Shown one piece after another: positions 1 to 11,728 of a DNA stretch of 64,000 nt (the first letter of the stretch is position 1; each line of letters starts with the position of its first letter). The DNA lies in the NCBI RefSeq assembly GCF_002127325.2, contig NC_035441.2, positions 154,905,122-154,969,121 of the forward strand. The letters are read 5' to 3'. The notes beneath the pieces are model-generated. The model saw only the letters and a program-made list of their open reading frames with translations, searched no databases and was not told the origin of the DNA. This DNA comes from Helianthus annuus (Eukaryota; Streptophyta; Magnoliopsida; Asterales; Asteraceae). The translations under genes were made by a program, and so were the position numbers.

Positions 1-314
1 GTTCGAAATGGAGTAGTAAAAAAGGTATAACATGATCATGTGAAAAAATTTAAATTGTATTTCCACTTTTCTTTCTTGTGTAATTTCAACTTTTTAGGTT
101 TACGAAAAAGATGCTTGACAACTAAACTTTATAGAGTATTGCACACAGAAATACTAAGAAATTAACGTGTTGGACTATACTTTTTTATGCTTTTAGCCAT
201 ATAGGACTATTTTTTGTATTCTCTTTTCGGTTGCTATAAGGAGTGCATCTAAATGCGATTCCCATCGAGTCTTCGTCGTAGCACCCGCCGCAACGCGCGG
301 GTGAAAAAAACTAG
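1..314 (+). mobile_element. Helitron 3' end (left part outside window)
   Basis: The stretch ends in the classic Helitron 3' signature. A perfect 7-bp GC-rich stem (282-288 with 297-303, 8-base loop) is followed by seven A residues and the terminal CTAG at 311-314, and the next base is T as expected for insertion between A and T. The 5' end lies left of the window. No coding sequence is seen in the visible part. The hairpin core resembles the one that ends another Helitron near 40073-40100, so the two may be related. Confidence 0.65.
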
Positions 315-1164
315 TATATATACAATTTATGTCGAACCTTATCTACAGTGCCAAAGGGCACTTTAGGTATTCCCCACAATTGTTGATGCGAAAGAAAGGC
401 AATAGAAGACAATTGCAAGATAGAGAGAAGGGAGAAAGACTAGGGTTTATAACTCAGAGAGAACGCCTCCGTCGAGTTAAGGTTAATACACATTTCTCCT
501 TAATTTAATCCTTCTAACATTAACCTCACTCAAAACTTTTTACTTTGTTCGTTCTACCATCCCAACGCTCATGTGCTCTGGGAAACATCCTCACCTTCCA
601 TGGCTATGAATTACCAATCCATGATCAAATGTTTCCATGAACGTTGAAAAGTGAAGTTTATCTAAAGCATAGAGAGTTAGGTATTTTCGGAACAATTGAT
701 TGATTATTTAAGGGAGAACGTGATTAATTGAAGATACAACGATATTCTGTCTAGACAAATTGAAAAGTGAAGAGCTAGATCACATGGAATTGAATATTGT
801 GAACGGGAGATACATTTTGATCAAAAACAGAGCGATCTAAAACAAGGTTGTTCAATATTCACAAGGAAGTAATTCTTACGATTTATTATTCAACCAAACA
901 TCTCATCAGTAGTGGTTAAGATATACTTAGTTATCACCTATACTATAAACCATATACTTCAACACAATCACAACAAAAGCATAATTTATTAAGCTCAAAT
1001 TAATAAAATTTAAAGAAATATAATTTTTATTTTCAAATATATCAGGTTACACTCACTATACGCTTAACTGTAATACATATAATAGATTGTACAAGGTTAA
1101 AAGAAAACAATGAATATGCATAAAATGTTACTTAAAAAGTTACACCGGTCATAATATAATATAA
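315..1164. other. AT-rich 3' flank without a recognised gene
   Basis: No open frame of useful length or known repeat end was found. It is the 3' flank of the minus-strand Ole e 1-type gene and should hold its polyadenylation region, which I could not pinpoint. Confidence 0.4.
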
Positions 1165-2781
1165 TCAAGGGTTGGTTTTTCTCAAGTAGATGCCTGGTGG
1201 GACTAGAGGGACTCCTGGTATCGCACGTGTCGGAGGTAAGGGAATCGGAAACGCGGGTGGCGGCGGTGACGGCGACGGAATCACACCCGGTACAGGCGGA
1301 AGCAACGGCGCTGGCGGTGGCGACGGAATCACAGGTGGAACCAGCGACGGCGGCGAAGGCTGTAACGGAAGTGACGGTGGTTGAAACGGGTTCGGAGGAA
1401 AACCGAAAGTTTTTTTGCCGGACAACTTAACATTCTCCAAGGATTTTTGGCCGGTAATGGGTGGAAGTCCAGGGAGCCGTGGTAGCGGCGGAACTAGGGG
1501 CGGAACGGGTAAATCCGGCACCGGAAGAGGAGGAAGAATATCGATAGGTGGTAAGAAGGGTGCTGGAGGATCAGGAAGTGATGGTGGGAAAGTTTTTCCG
1601 GTGAAGTCTTTTTGGTTACATAGTTGTGGTTTGAATGTGAAAAAACCGGCGGAAAAGATGTGGGTGCCGGCCTTTTTGGATTTGAAATGGATTTCTGAAG
1701 AGGTGGCTGTGGCTGCTACTGAACAGTACGGTTTGCCGCTGCTGATTAGTGTGACTGAACATCCTTTGATTTTGTGGACGTTTTTACCGATGGAGATTGG
1801 GAGTTTGGCTTCAAATTCACCATTTTCGTTTGTTTTTACTTCTGACTGGAACGTCTGTTTTCCGGCATTCTTGCATTCTACCGCCACCGTTGCCCCTACA
1901 AAAAAAAAAAAAAAAAGGAAAATCACGAAAAATATTAAGAAAATATATTTTTGAGTTGAATTGGAAATAGACATCAATTTTCAAGTTTTTAAAACTATTT
2001 AAACTAATCAGATTGCATCAAGTAAAGCTTCGTTAGCTGAGGCGGTTAGTAATCGGATTGCACAAAAGGGACGGCTAAATTGTCGACGTATGACAAAAGC
2101 GCCAACAAAGTTCTCGCTTTTTCGAGCTTTGGAAAAAACGCCGGCTCAACTCCCACTTTTGTCGAGCCGACGCTTTTGTCTACATTGAAAATTTTGAAGT
2201 CAACAATGATTATTCTTGTACTTTTTCCTAATAAATAAACTTGGCTTTTGATATTACGAAATTAATTAGTTGATCGACTTTTGTTTTTTATTCTTAGTTT
2301 CCACCGATGGACAGATAACACTTGTCACAAATCACCGACATATTAGACCCTCGATTATAATCCCCTAAGCCACATTTTAGTTTAAAAAAAGACTTTTTTT
2401 TTTTTTTTCGTGGGGCGTCTGGCACAACAATATGGATATGGTACGCCAAAACAATATAATCTGTTGTGTCATTTTGAATATGTTGTACCAGACTGAGATC
2501 TAACCGAAAACACTTGTTGCGCTTTAGTTAATTGATAATTTTAGAAAGTTAAGTCTATTTTGTTACTTTTCTCAGTCAAAATGGATAAAAACAACAAGAC
2601 AACTACAAGAACCTGAAATGAAATGGTTGGATTTGGGCACTTGTTGACGGAAGCAAGTGTCACAGTAGACGGTTCCAACAAGCGTGGCCGCAGAATGCGG
2701 GTGTTTCCGGTGTCTGGCATAGGAGACACCGTTGAAGGAGAGACACAGGAAAAACATCACGAATGAAACCCATGAAGACAT
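1165..2781 (-). CDS. Pollen Ole e 1/extensin-like proline-rich protein, two exons
   Basis: Exon 1 is 2781..2613 and exon 2 is 1895..1165, joined by a 717-bp GT-AG intron. The joined frame is 899-900 nt long and encodes 299 residues. The start ATG at 2781 is followed by a hydrophobic signal peptide and then GTVYCDTC, the hallmark opening of the Ole e 1 domain. The exon junction falls inside the family motif FISG/ATVAVEC, with the split codon restored exactly. Six domain cysteines are present: CxxC in exon 1 and four in exon 2. From about residue 150 the protein is a Pro/Leu/Val-rich tail of PPLP and PSPPP type. Members of this family are secreted and act in the cell wall, often in roots, pollen or elongating cells. 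The exact role here is not known. A weak TATTTATA lies at 2943-2950. The intron acceptor sits behind a long T tract. No lesion is seen, so this is probably a functional host gene. Confidence 0.88.
1896..2612 (-). other. Intron of the Ole e 1-type gene
   Basis: Donor GT at 2612-2611 and acceptor AG at 1897-1896 are canonical. A CG-containing block at about 2040-2185 has repeated, partly inverted ACAAAAGCG/CGCTTTTGT words and looks like a small inserted repeat. The rest is AT-rich. Confidence 0.75.
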
Positions 2782-3464
2782 TGTGGAAACTCAGTATGAT
2801 TCGATCTTCTGCTGAAGAAGCAGTTGAGTTTATAGGGGAAGTTTCCAATTCACGAGTTTGGATTCATTATGGCAATCATGAAAAAACCAGTATAACTCCA
2901 AACCAAACCAGCAGTGAATAAGAGAGCACCTTTTGGCTTTTGCTATAAATATTTAATAAATTACAAACATATTATTGTGATAATAATTAAAAATAATAAT
3001 TTCAATCCAATAGTATTAAACAGTTTTTGTATCAAAAACACATACTTATAATTATTGTTATATGACTTGTAAAACAAACATAATTCAAATCACAATTTAC
3101 AATTAAATGGTTTGAATATTTTTGTATTACAGTATAAGTTAGTTCGTTGTCTCGGTTTCTCGGGTCTGTTTCATGTTTATTGTGCTCTATCACGGGCGTT
3201 TTGGCTGTTAAAGGAAAAAAAAAAAAAAAAAGACTATTTTCACTTGTGTGGTTGTGTGGGTTAAGTTGTTATATGTTGGAATGTAGATGCAAGCCGGAAG
3301 GGGCAGATAGATGGGACCAAGATTGTTCACGGGAGTGCTAAAGTTGGCCACAGGTTCCATGAGAGTGTGACGCTAAGGGTAGATCCATGGCTCATGGTCA
3401 TGCTCATAGCTATCCTTTCAACATTCTTGGATAACACAGCAATTCACCCAATTACTATCTCTAA
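2782..3464. other. Upstream region of the Ole e 1-type gene, no other gene seen
   Basis: This stretch should contain the promoter and 5' leader of the minus-strand gene. It is AT-rich with short A runs (for example 3211-3230). The small plus-strand open frame near 3147-3341 has no recognisable domain and spans an A-run, so it was not accepted as a gene. Confidence 0.4.
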
Positions 3465-3809
3465 GACTATTTCCAATGGGCCCTTGGAGATCATGTCCTT
3501 GGATGCCCTAAGAGATCCTTACCATTGGAGTTCATCCATCATAGCATGCCCTTAGGTGAGATGCCCTTCCACAAGGGCATGTGTTTGTCTCGGTTCATGC
3601 GATAAGGTGGGCCTAAAGTAAGAAAAAGAAAATGTTTTATTTAAATATTGTGTGTAATGAATAGGTGATGAGGTGGAAATTAAGAAGGGTAAAGATATTT
3701 GTAAGGTTGGAGATGAAATTGAGGTTTTTAAGGATTTGTAAGGATATTATGTGGCAGATGATGTGGCAGCTAAAGACGTCTAAGGGCGCATTTAGCATTG
3801 GAGATAGTC
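3465..3809. mobile_element. Tourist-like (PIF/Harbinger) MITE, 345 bp
   Basis: The ends are inverted: left GACTATTTCCAATGGGCCC, right reading in reverse GACTATCTCCAATGC. The element is flanked by the 3-bp TSD TAA (3462-3464 and 3810-3812), as expected for PIF/Harbinger. It has no coding capacity. Confidence 0.7.
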
Positions 3810-3923
3810 TAATGCATGAAGTATAGTTATCTATACAAAATATATCATTCGTCAAGCAAAGTTGTGATGGTTACGTGGTGTACTCTATCAGGCCGGACCT
3901 AGGTGGTCCCAATGGGTCGCCTG

Positions 3924-4101
3924 CAGTGGCGCAGGTTAGAAGAGGCCGGGGGAGCGCCCGACCCCTCGAACTTTTCGCTCAGTAGTGTTATGTATGTAGC
4001 TTTCGTATATAAATTTTTGGGTATATACGTTTTCGGTTCTATATAAATTTTTGGGTATATACGTTTTCGACCCCCGTCGGAAATCTCAAACTTCGCCACT
4101 G
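3924..4101. mobile_element. hAT-type MITE, 178 bp
   Basis: The ends CAGTGGCG and CGCCACTG are inverted and the element is flanked by a perfect 8-bp TSD GTCGCCTG (3916-3923 and 4102-4109), as known for hAT elements. Inside, a roughly 35-bp unit containing TATATACGTTTTCG is repeated twice (about 4010-4070). There is no coding capacity. Confidence 0.82.
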
Positions 4102-4109
4102 GTCGCCTG

Positions 4110-4539
4110 CATCCTATATAAATCATTTATTTTCTTTTGTATACATACGATCTAATCCCAATTGACTCTCATGGAAATTTTGACATCTACCCACAAGAAA
4201 GAGATATAACTTGATTGGTAATTATATTGAAAAGAAGAAAATTAACTTCATCAGATAAAGTTTCCTACGCTGGCATTGTTGCACTGCGAGTCTTGTTTTG
4301 TTGTTTACGTGAAGAAGAAAATGAAAGAATAGAACGTTTTTAAATTTATTTCAACTCTTGGGCTTTTCTTTAATTGTGGCTACAAAAACTTTTTTTTTAA
4401 CGGCTAAATTCTTTAATCTCCTGCAGTCTGTGTGACTTAAACCCAAGATTTTCTTCTTTTCAACCTAGGTGTTTTTAAAAGTTTTGTCTTTGCCAATGGA
4501 CCACCACCCCATTGGTGAGGCTACAAAAGCTTAATACTA
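4110..4539. other. Gene-free stretch with a dispersed repeat
   Basis: The part at about 4385-4520 resembles 54110-54230 (the shared theme is a T-run, then CCTGC.GTCT, CTTGAA/TTAAACCCAAGA, and TTTTGTCTTTG.CAATGGA.CACCA), so it is an interspersed repeat of unknown class. No gene is seen. Confidence 0.4.
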
Positions 4540-4633
4540 TAAACCTCGATATCCTATCAACTATAAACCTATATTTTCTATTTTATTTTGGTTCCTACAA
4601 TTGGTACACCTTGCAAATTAAATCGACACCCTT

Positions 4634-4860
4634 AATACGGGTCGTATAACCCCATACGACCCGTATTATGTAATAACAATTCTCAAAGTCAGTCAAAGGC
4701 TAACGTTGTTTGTCACGTGCAAACCCAACACGGGTCGTATAGGTCTATACGACCCGTATTAGGTACGAGGTAGTACGATGTCACTCAACAGTGATAGAAA
4801 ATGATGGATGTGATATTACGTTAGCTCTATACGGGTCGTTTAGGGCTATACGACCCGTAT
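4634..4860. repeat. Three spaced perfect palindromes upstream of the MULE gene
   Basis: The word ACGGGTCGTAT recurs as an inverted repeat three times: 4634-4667 (14-bp arms, 6-base loop), 4730-4757 (12-bp arms, 4-base loop) and 4829-4860 (10-bp arms). Their starts are about 96-100 bp apart. They lie just before exon 1 of the FAR1/OTU MULE transposase gene, where a terminal region or promoter of the element is expected. Transposase or host-factor binding is an inference. Confidence 0.7.
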
Positions 4861-7800
4861 TGGTCTCTGAAAATGAATTCAGTTTTCTGCCTTTATAAAC
4901 GACGAAGGGAGACGTAGGGAACATTGTTTCTTCTATTTTTTCTTTATTTCGTCAAACAATTCCACCATGTCTTAGTTCGACCTCAGTTACGTATTTGGCG
5001 AATTGTGCAGCAACAACACGAGGACGTTTATTCCGGAAAGCAGTGTGGTATAGTATTTATTAACTTGTTTTGTTTGTTATATGACAACTGGCACAAAACC
5101 TGTAATTTCCGTACAGTTTTAATTATTATTTATTATCTGCAATTATGTGCTTAAATGTCAACATTGTCTGATTACATGCTATATATGTGAATTCATGCAC
5201 GTTTTATACTTCAAATATTGCTTTGTGCATTACCTTAAGCGTTGCGTCAGAAAGACTAGCAAACTCACCGGTAAGACACACTGTGTCAGCATTTCTGCAG
5301 AAAGTAGTCAGACAATAGAATTAGGGCCTAGGAGTAGGTCCAACATCTAAAATACATTAAAACCCAAGTGTGGATACAAGGGTTAACATATAAACTTTCC
5401 GAAAGCTAAACAATGCACTAAAAAGCACCCGAAACTCACTTTAAATGCAGAATTCGGCGCAATTCAGCCATAATTCAGCTATAAATCAGCTTTTAATACC
5501 AAAATATCATGCAAAATTTATAAATTAGTGTCCAGAATAACTTACAAAGTGTCGGGAATTGAAACTGTCACAAAAGGTGCTTCATACTTAGTGAAACTGC
5601 GCAATTTAGCACTTTAACGAACCGTAACGAAACGAACAACCGGACACTACTCGAAATACCAAATTTTCACTAGAAACATTGTTTTAGTGTTACAAAGCTA
5701 GTTATGATCACCGAACATCATATTACATATCATAAACACTAAAAACCTAAAAATACCTAACTAATACCATTACATTCCAACTAAATCAAGAAACTAGAAT
5801 TTGAAATGTTACACTTTACCCCCCTCTCTTTGGACGGTTGGGACAAGGGTCCCACCTAGTGATTTTATTTGATTATTTTTGATCTTTTGTTGGAGAATAT
5901 ACCAACAAATATACCATGAAAGATATGGAGAATTTTATAAAATCATAAACTAATACCATAACATCATTCTACACCTCCTAACTCACCATCAACCTCCTCC
6001 TTCCTCCTCTAACTCTCGGCTCAAACACCCCCATATACACACACCTTTTTCACTTCATTTACAACCATTTCAAGGCCACTAGAAGGTGTATGGAGATCAT
6101 CTAAGAAGGCTTGAAGTGTAGGAACTTGAAGGACCACCTTGTGGAGCTTTTAACCTCTCAATTTCTTCCATAATCATCATCTTCATTCTTGTGCCACTTC
6201 CCTAGCCATTAGAGCTAGTAGTAAGCTCCTTGATCTTGTTTTTACTTCTAATCATAATGGTTAAAATATTATGTAAGTGGTTAAACTCAAAAATCACAAA
6301 GAAACAAGAAGATGATCATTAACATAAAGCTAAATAACTTGAAATCTAAGTTGATTAAGTGTATGTATGAAACTTGTTTGTTGATTTCTTGTGTTTATGG
6401 TGTAGATCACCATAGAAAGGCTTGATAGGTGATGATTAAACACATGTTCTAGCAAGTATAAGGATGGATCTTGAAGAAATTATAATGATCATCCTTTATG
6501 TTTCACACGAACTTGAAAATAAAAATGTTTTAGAGTATGATGATGGTTGATATATGTTAAAAGTCTTGTAAATAGATGATTACAAAAATAATTTTCTCAA
6601 GAAACCAAGTTTATTTACAAGATTTACAAAGTCATGATTTCTAAGTAAACTAATCAGATTTTTAGTGTTTAAACAAAACTAGAAACATGTTTGTAACAAG
6701 AAAAATACAAAAGAATTATTTTTGGAAAAATCATCTTACAAGTTGTAAATGACTAAATCTTTCAATAATGTGATTTACAAACAAATAACCATGTTTTAAA
6801 GGGTAACTAAACCTACTAAATAACATGGTAAGTTACTACAAGTTTTTACAAAAATTTCAAGTTCATGATGTAGTGTAATTTACATGATCTTGGCTCATGG
6901 TAAGTCTTGGTTAAATTGTTGATGATTGATGATGATTTTAAAAGAAAATGACATGCTTTGAAAGCATGGAAACCTCCATTTTTAAGGGAAAACTATGACA
7001 AAATTTTTGTAGAAATTAAACACTTAGAAAAATATTTTTAAACAAGTGTTTATAAGTAAATTTTGAACATGGTTTTCACATAAAAGTTTGCCATAATTTT
7101 TATTACAAAAAATACAAACATTGGAGGTTGATTTTTGATAAATAAAAGTGACTAAGTATATATTTAGGAAAATATATTTAGATGTCACAATATGTGTGTT
7201 ACTTGTATATTATGTGTAGTAGTTATATTATTTTAGGAATTTGAAAATAATATAACACACAAATATACCAAAATTTGGAATACAAAATACTACCAAAATT
7301 CCAAGAAACACATATATGAATTATACCCGAATATCGGACAATCGGACTTATGGACTATAAGTAATATATTCCGGAAATAAATCCGTAACTTAACAAACGT
7401 GGTGAACGATATTTTTGAAACCAAGGAAACGGCAAGATATGAATTTTTACAAGTATTACAAAAATATAACATATTTTTGTCAAATAGAAGATATATTATT
7501 TTGATGGATAAAAATATATATATTTTCTTAACAAGATAAAAATATATTATTTTGGGGTGAAGACTAGAAAAATATATTTTCTAAGACCAATCTTAAAAAT
7601 ATATATATCATTTTTGAGATTTATATGGAAATATACTTATTTTTGCCAAATAAATTATAGATATTTTTTCCATAAAAATCCTCTCAAAATATGTATATTT
7701 TGAGAATATAAAGTGGTGACTTTTAGTTGTCTAAAAATAATGTTCCGGAAAAATAATCACAAGTTTAAGTATGAAATACTTAATAAATACAAGAAAATAC

Positions 7801-8151
7801 GTACCCTCATGCGTATAAATACATATCGGAATACACCACCAATTCGTGGCAAAATACACAAGTATGAATATACACAAATACAAGTATTCCTATGCTTGGG
7901 AAAATATATGTGTAGAATATATATAATAACCCAAATTGAATATATATTACTTTAACAATATTCCAAATAATTGGATAAATGTAATTTAAGTTAAAATATT
8001 AATATTTTAACTAAAACTTATACCTTGGGATTATATAATACATCAAGGATGTAACTCAAAATATACCAATGATTCCAAAATAAGTCTTAATAAACAACTA
8101 AGACTAATAGTCGTTACACGACCTAAACGTCTAATAAAACATAATACGTGT

Positions 8152-11100
8152 TGTCACACCCCGATTTCCACGTGTCACCGGTGGGCCCGGTGTGGGGTAC
8201 AGTGACGTAGTTGGCATCGTCATAGACAATCAACACAATATAATAATGCACAGCGGAAGCAGAATAGATACATTTCAACTTTTAAATAATTTGCAATAAT
8301 AAATATCACAGTAGTTGAAACGGATCCACAGGCGGATCAAATAAAATAAGAAAAAAAATAGTTCAACAGATATATTGTCGTCCGAGCTTGCGAGACTATA
8401 GTGGACGCTCTTAGGAAACAACCAGCCTATTTCCGTATAGTACCTGCACTTAACCTTTTGGGAAAAATACGTCAGTTTACACTGGTAAATACAAATCGAC
8501 TGACTCATTTTGAAAATGACTGAAAATTGATTTAAATGCACAAGGCATAAATATTTTTATTAACTTGGGATATTTATGCAATATAAACTTGTGAACGAAT
8601 TACATGCACTTATATCTCTGGTGGCCCGGGATCTGCTGTCCGGGCTAGAGATTAAATGACACACCACATTAAAGAGTTATACACGTCGGGTGTACGCCTA
8701 CACCCCGTGCTCTGGTCGTGGCCATCTCGTAAGATAATGCCAAGGATATCCGGGACACGGTCAATAACCCCCCAAAGCCTTTAAGTAAGACAAGACTGTT
8801 TAAACGAAGTCGCACAAGCTATTCAAGACTGTACACCCATAAGGCGCAGGACTTGTGCGCCCGATCAAGCGGTATTCTAAATACCGTACCCCAAGCCCGT
8901 ATAGGGAAAATAAGTCAAAATGTATTTACCTGAGCAAGTATAAGTCACAAATGATAAGTGTTGGTAGCTTTTACCGGGCCTCCTAATCTGGAACAAAGGT
9001 TTATAATTAACCTATTAGATTCCTAACGGTCTTTTATTTAAGCTTAAGCTTTGACCGGTTAGTTTTAGGAATGATACGGTTTACGCACGATTAAGCGAAA
9101 GACCGGATAGAATGTGATTTAGACCCGACAAGTTTGAATACTTGTATAATATGGGTATACTAAATACATTCTGGATTTTGAAATAAAAATGATATCGTTT
9201 GGCCCGTTTCGGTCAATTTACGCAAACTAGTTACGTAAACCGAACCGAACGTAAAAAGGGCGATACAGGTAGACAAATGATTCAGATGCAAGTTCCCTGA
9301 GATAATATGCTTAAAATATGATATTATATCAGTAAGTTATGTTCTATATTGCCCGGAATAATTTTAAACCCAATTTATGCCTTAGAAGGGCATTTTGGTC
9401 ATTTAAAAGATAATAAAAGAGTAAAATTAGAACTCTGAGTTTCGGGTCTGGTTCATACAGCAAATATACTTAATATAACATATTATATCAGTAGGGTATG
9501 ACCCATATATCAAATTTATCATTTAAAACCAAACTATGCACCGTAGGGGTATTTTAGTAAATTCACAAGGGCTAAAAATGCCAAAACTGGAAACCTGAGT
9601 TCAAAATATTATACTTACTGTTATTATATGAAAATATGTAATTTACATCAGTAGGTATAGGTCTTATATGTTTAAAACAAGTATAACGCTCACTATGCGC
9701 TTAAAACGCTAAATATGCGATTTAAGGGCGTTTTCGGGTTTTCAAATTAAATCTGAGATTTTTATATTTCCAGAATACTTAAAATAATTTATTCATCATA
9801 TAAAATCAGTAGAAAAAGGTTTCGGGTCAAAAGGATGTGTAAAACTCATTTTATGGCTAAAACGGTCAAAACCGACATAAGCCGAAATGACTAGGCGATC
9901 TAGGATCCGTTCAGCCAAAAATTGATTAAAAATCATCAAAATTCCCAGAATATTATATTACTTCTGTTGGTAAAGAGTTTCGTATCAAAACGTGGCCAGA
10001 AACGGGTTTTACGCGAAAAGGACCGTTTATGTAAATTTATAATATAGTTTTACGCTAATGGCCATAACTCACAATCTGGACCACCAACTGATCCGAAATT
10101 TTCGGTGCAAGTTTATATATTAGAAATAAAGATTTCTACTCTTTCACTTTTCCAAAAATCACGTTTTATATCAAAAAGGGCAAAATAGTCAACTTTATGC
10201 ATAAATCGGAAACATGCATTCGAATCGGCTAAGCATAGACTTATGACATAAAATTTCCAGAAAGTTTAACTAAAATGCCAATGGTCAAAAATGCTTTAAA
10301 ATACAGATCTCACACATGCATGTACGGATCCGAACCGATAGTTTACGAAAAAGTCGTTTATTAAGACTTTCGGTTCCAATCCGGGTTTACACTAAAGATC
10401 GTCGAGTTGATCGTGGTAAAATACATTCTTATATTCATAATAAAGCTTTCTATGAAGATCAAACAGATTTCATGTCATCTATATCATTATTCATGTCATT
10501 TTTCACAAAAATCGCTTCTGTTGACTTTTTAGAAATAGGTTTGACTCGACATTTAGCATGCATGTAGTGGGAATCAGAGAGTACCCTTTTGAGGGTTTGT
10601 TTCCCATAATATTACCAACATAAATCAGGTTTCAATTCAAGAAATGACTGATTGAAACCCGTTTAATCAGAAAGTCAAAGCTTATGAACACACAGTTTGA
10701 CTTTTAGCAATAATCAAAGTAATAACGGATTAGAGAACGAATTGAAAGCTTACAAAGGTCCTAAAGATGTTTAGTGAGCACTAGAATTCGTCCTTGATGA
10801 TCAGATTAACTCCAGAAAGCCTGCCTAGAAAGTTCTTGAGAGCTCTTGAGAGAAATGAGTTCTTGATCAATGCAAATGTCCAAGAAATGGCTTGGTAATC
10901 TGATTTAAAGCTGAAATTCGTGGGTTACTGTTGCCTAGCCATGCATGGCTTCTAATTGGTGCTTTTGGAGGCGAGATACAGCTGTTTGTCACTCAAATTC
11001 GGACCCAAATCACCCAAATACGATTTTTCTGTCGCTGGCAGCCCCACGCGGCCCGCTTGGGTCATGCCAGGCGGGTCGCCTGACCCCTGTTCAGCAAAAC

Positions 11101-11692
11101 AAGTTTCAATCTTGACAGCTTTAGTCCCTGAGCTTGCGTGCGATGTTTCGGCTGCTTAATTTGACCCGTAAACCCCCAAACTTGGTTTTTAAGAACCTTA
11201 GGACATTTACCAACATGGTAATGTCCTCGGATAACTTTGCGCTCAACCGAAAAACCCTGAAATTCGACGTTGACGCTTTTAGTCCCTTAGGTACGGTTTT
11301 GGCCATAACTTTCTCATACGTTGACGAAACTTCATGAAATTTTTACCACATATTCTAGTGAGTATATTTTAGCTATACAAAGCTTCGGGTCTGCCAAAAG
11401 TTCACTCAGAGGTATAAATTAAACATGTTGACACTTTTGGCCCCTATAGTTTACAATACTTCACTTTGGTGCAATTTCCGCGTCGTATGATCCATGAACC
11501 ATCCGTTTAAGGTTATAAACATTATGTAGGGTTATCATAGAGCCTATTTATCCATTGTTGACACTTTGGACCCTTACGTTCCATAGTTTTCACCGTTTGT
11601 CACTTTTAGTCCCTCTAAAGTATGTTTTCACATAACGGAACCTTATGACACGTGTCAAGACATTATTGGACGAAATTTTTCGAGGTGTTACA
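8152..11692 (-). repeat. 3' LTR of the Tekay-type element (left copy)
   Basis: This 3541-bp LTR has the same length as the right copy, with a constant offset of 10,649 and no net indel. By eye seven substitutions separate the copies (near 8519, 9131, 9266, 10198, 10457, 10470 and 10712). Short open frames inside it occur identically in both copies and have no domain, so they are not annotated as genes. Confidence 0.93.
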
Positions 11693-11712
11693 TCCTCACC
11701 CCCTTAAAAGAA
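11693..11712 (-). other. Polypurine tract of the Tekay-type element
   Basis: On the minus strand the 20 bases directly before the 3' LTR are nearly all purine (AAGGGGGTGAGGA next to the LTR). This is where the plus-strand primer for reverse transcription is expected. The Gag-Pol stop is only about 36 bp from the LTR. Confidence 0.75.
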
Positions 11713-11728
11713 ATCTCGACCCCGAGAT

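Noticed and set aside
1190..1954. Gly-rich plus-strand frames opposite Ole e 1 exon 2
   Set aside because: They are antisense shadows of the proline-rich coding sequence.
3147..3341. Plus frame of 64 codons after the Ole e 1-type gene
   Set aside because: Contains a poly-Lys run from an A-tract and no domain; no splice partners seen.
10316..11337. Short frames inside the left LTR (repeated at 20965-21986)
   Set aside because: Identical in both LTRs because the LTRs are identical; no domain, and LTRs of this class are non-coding.
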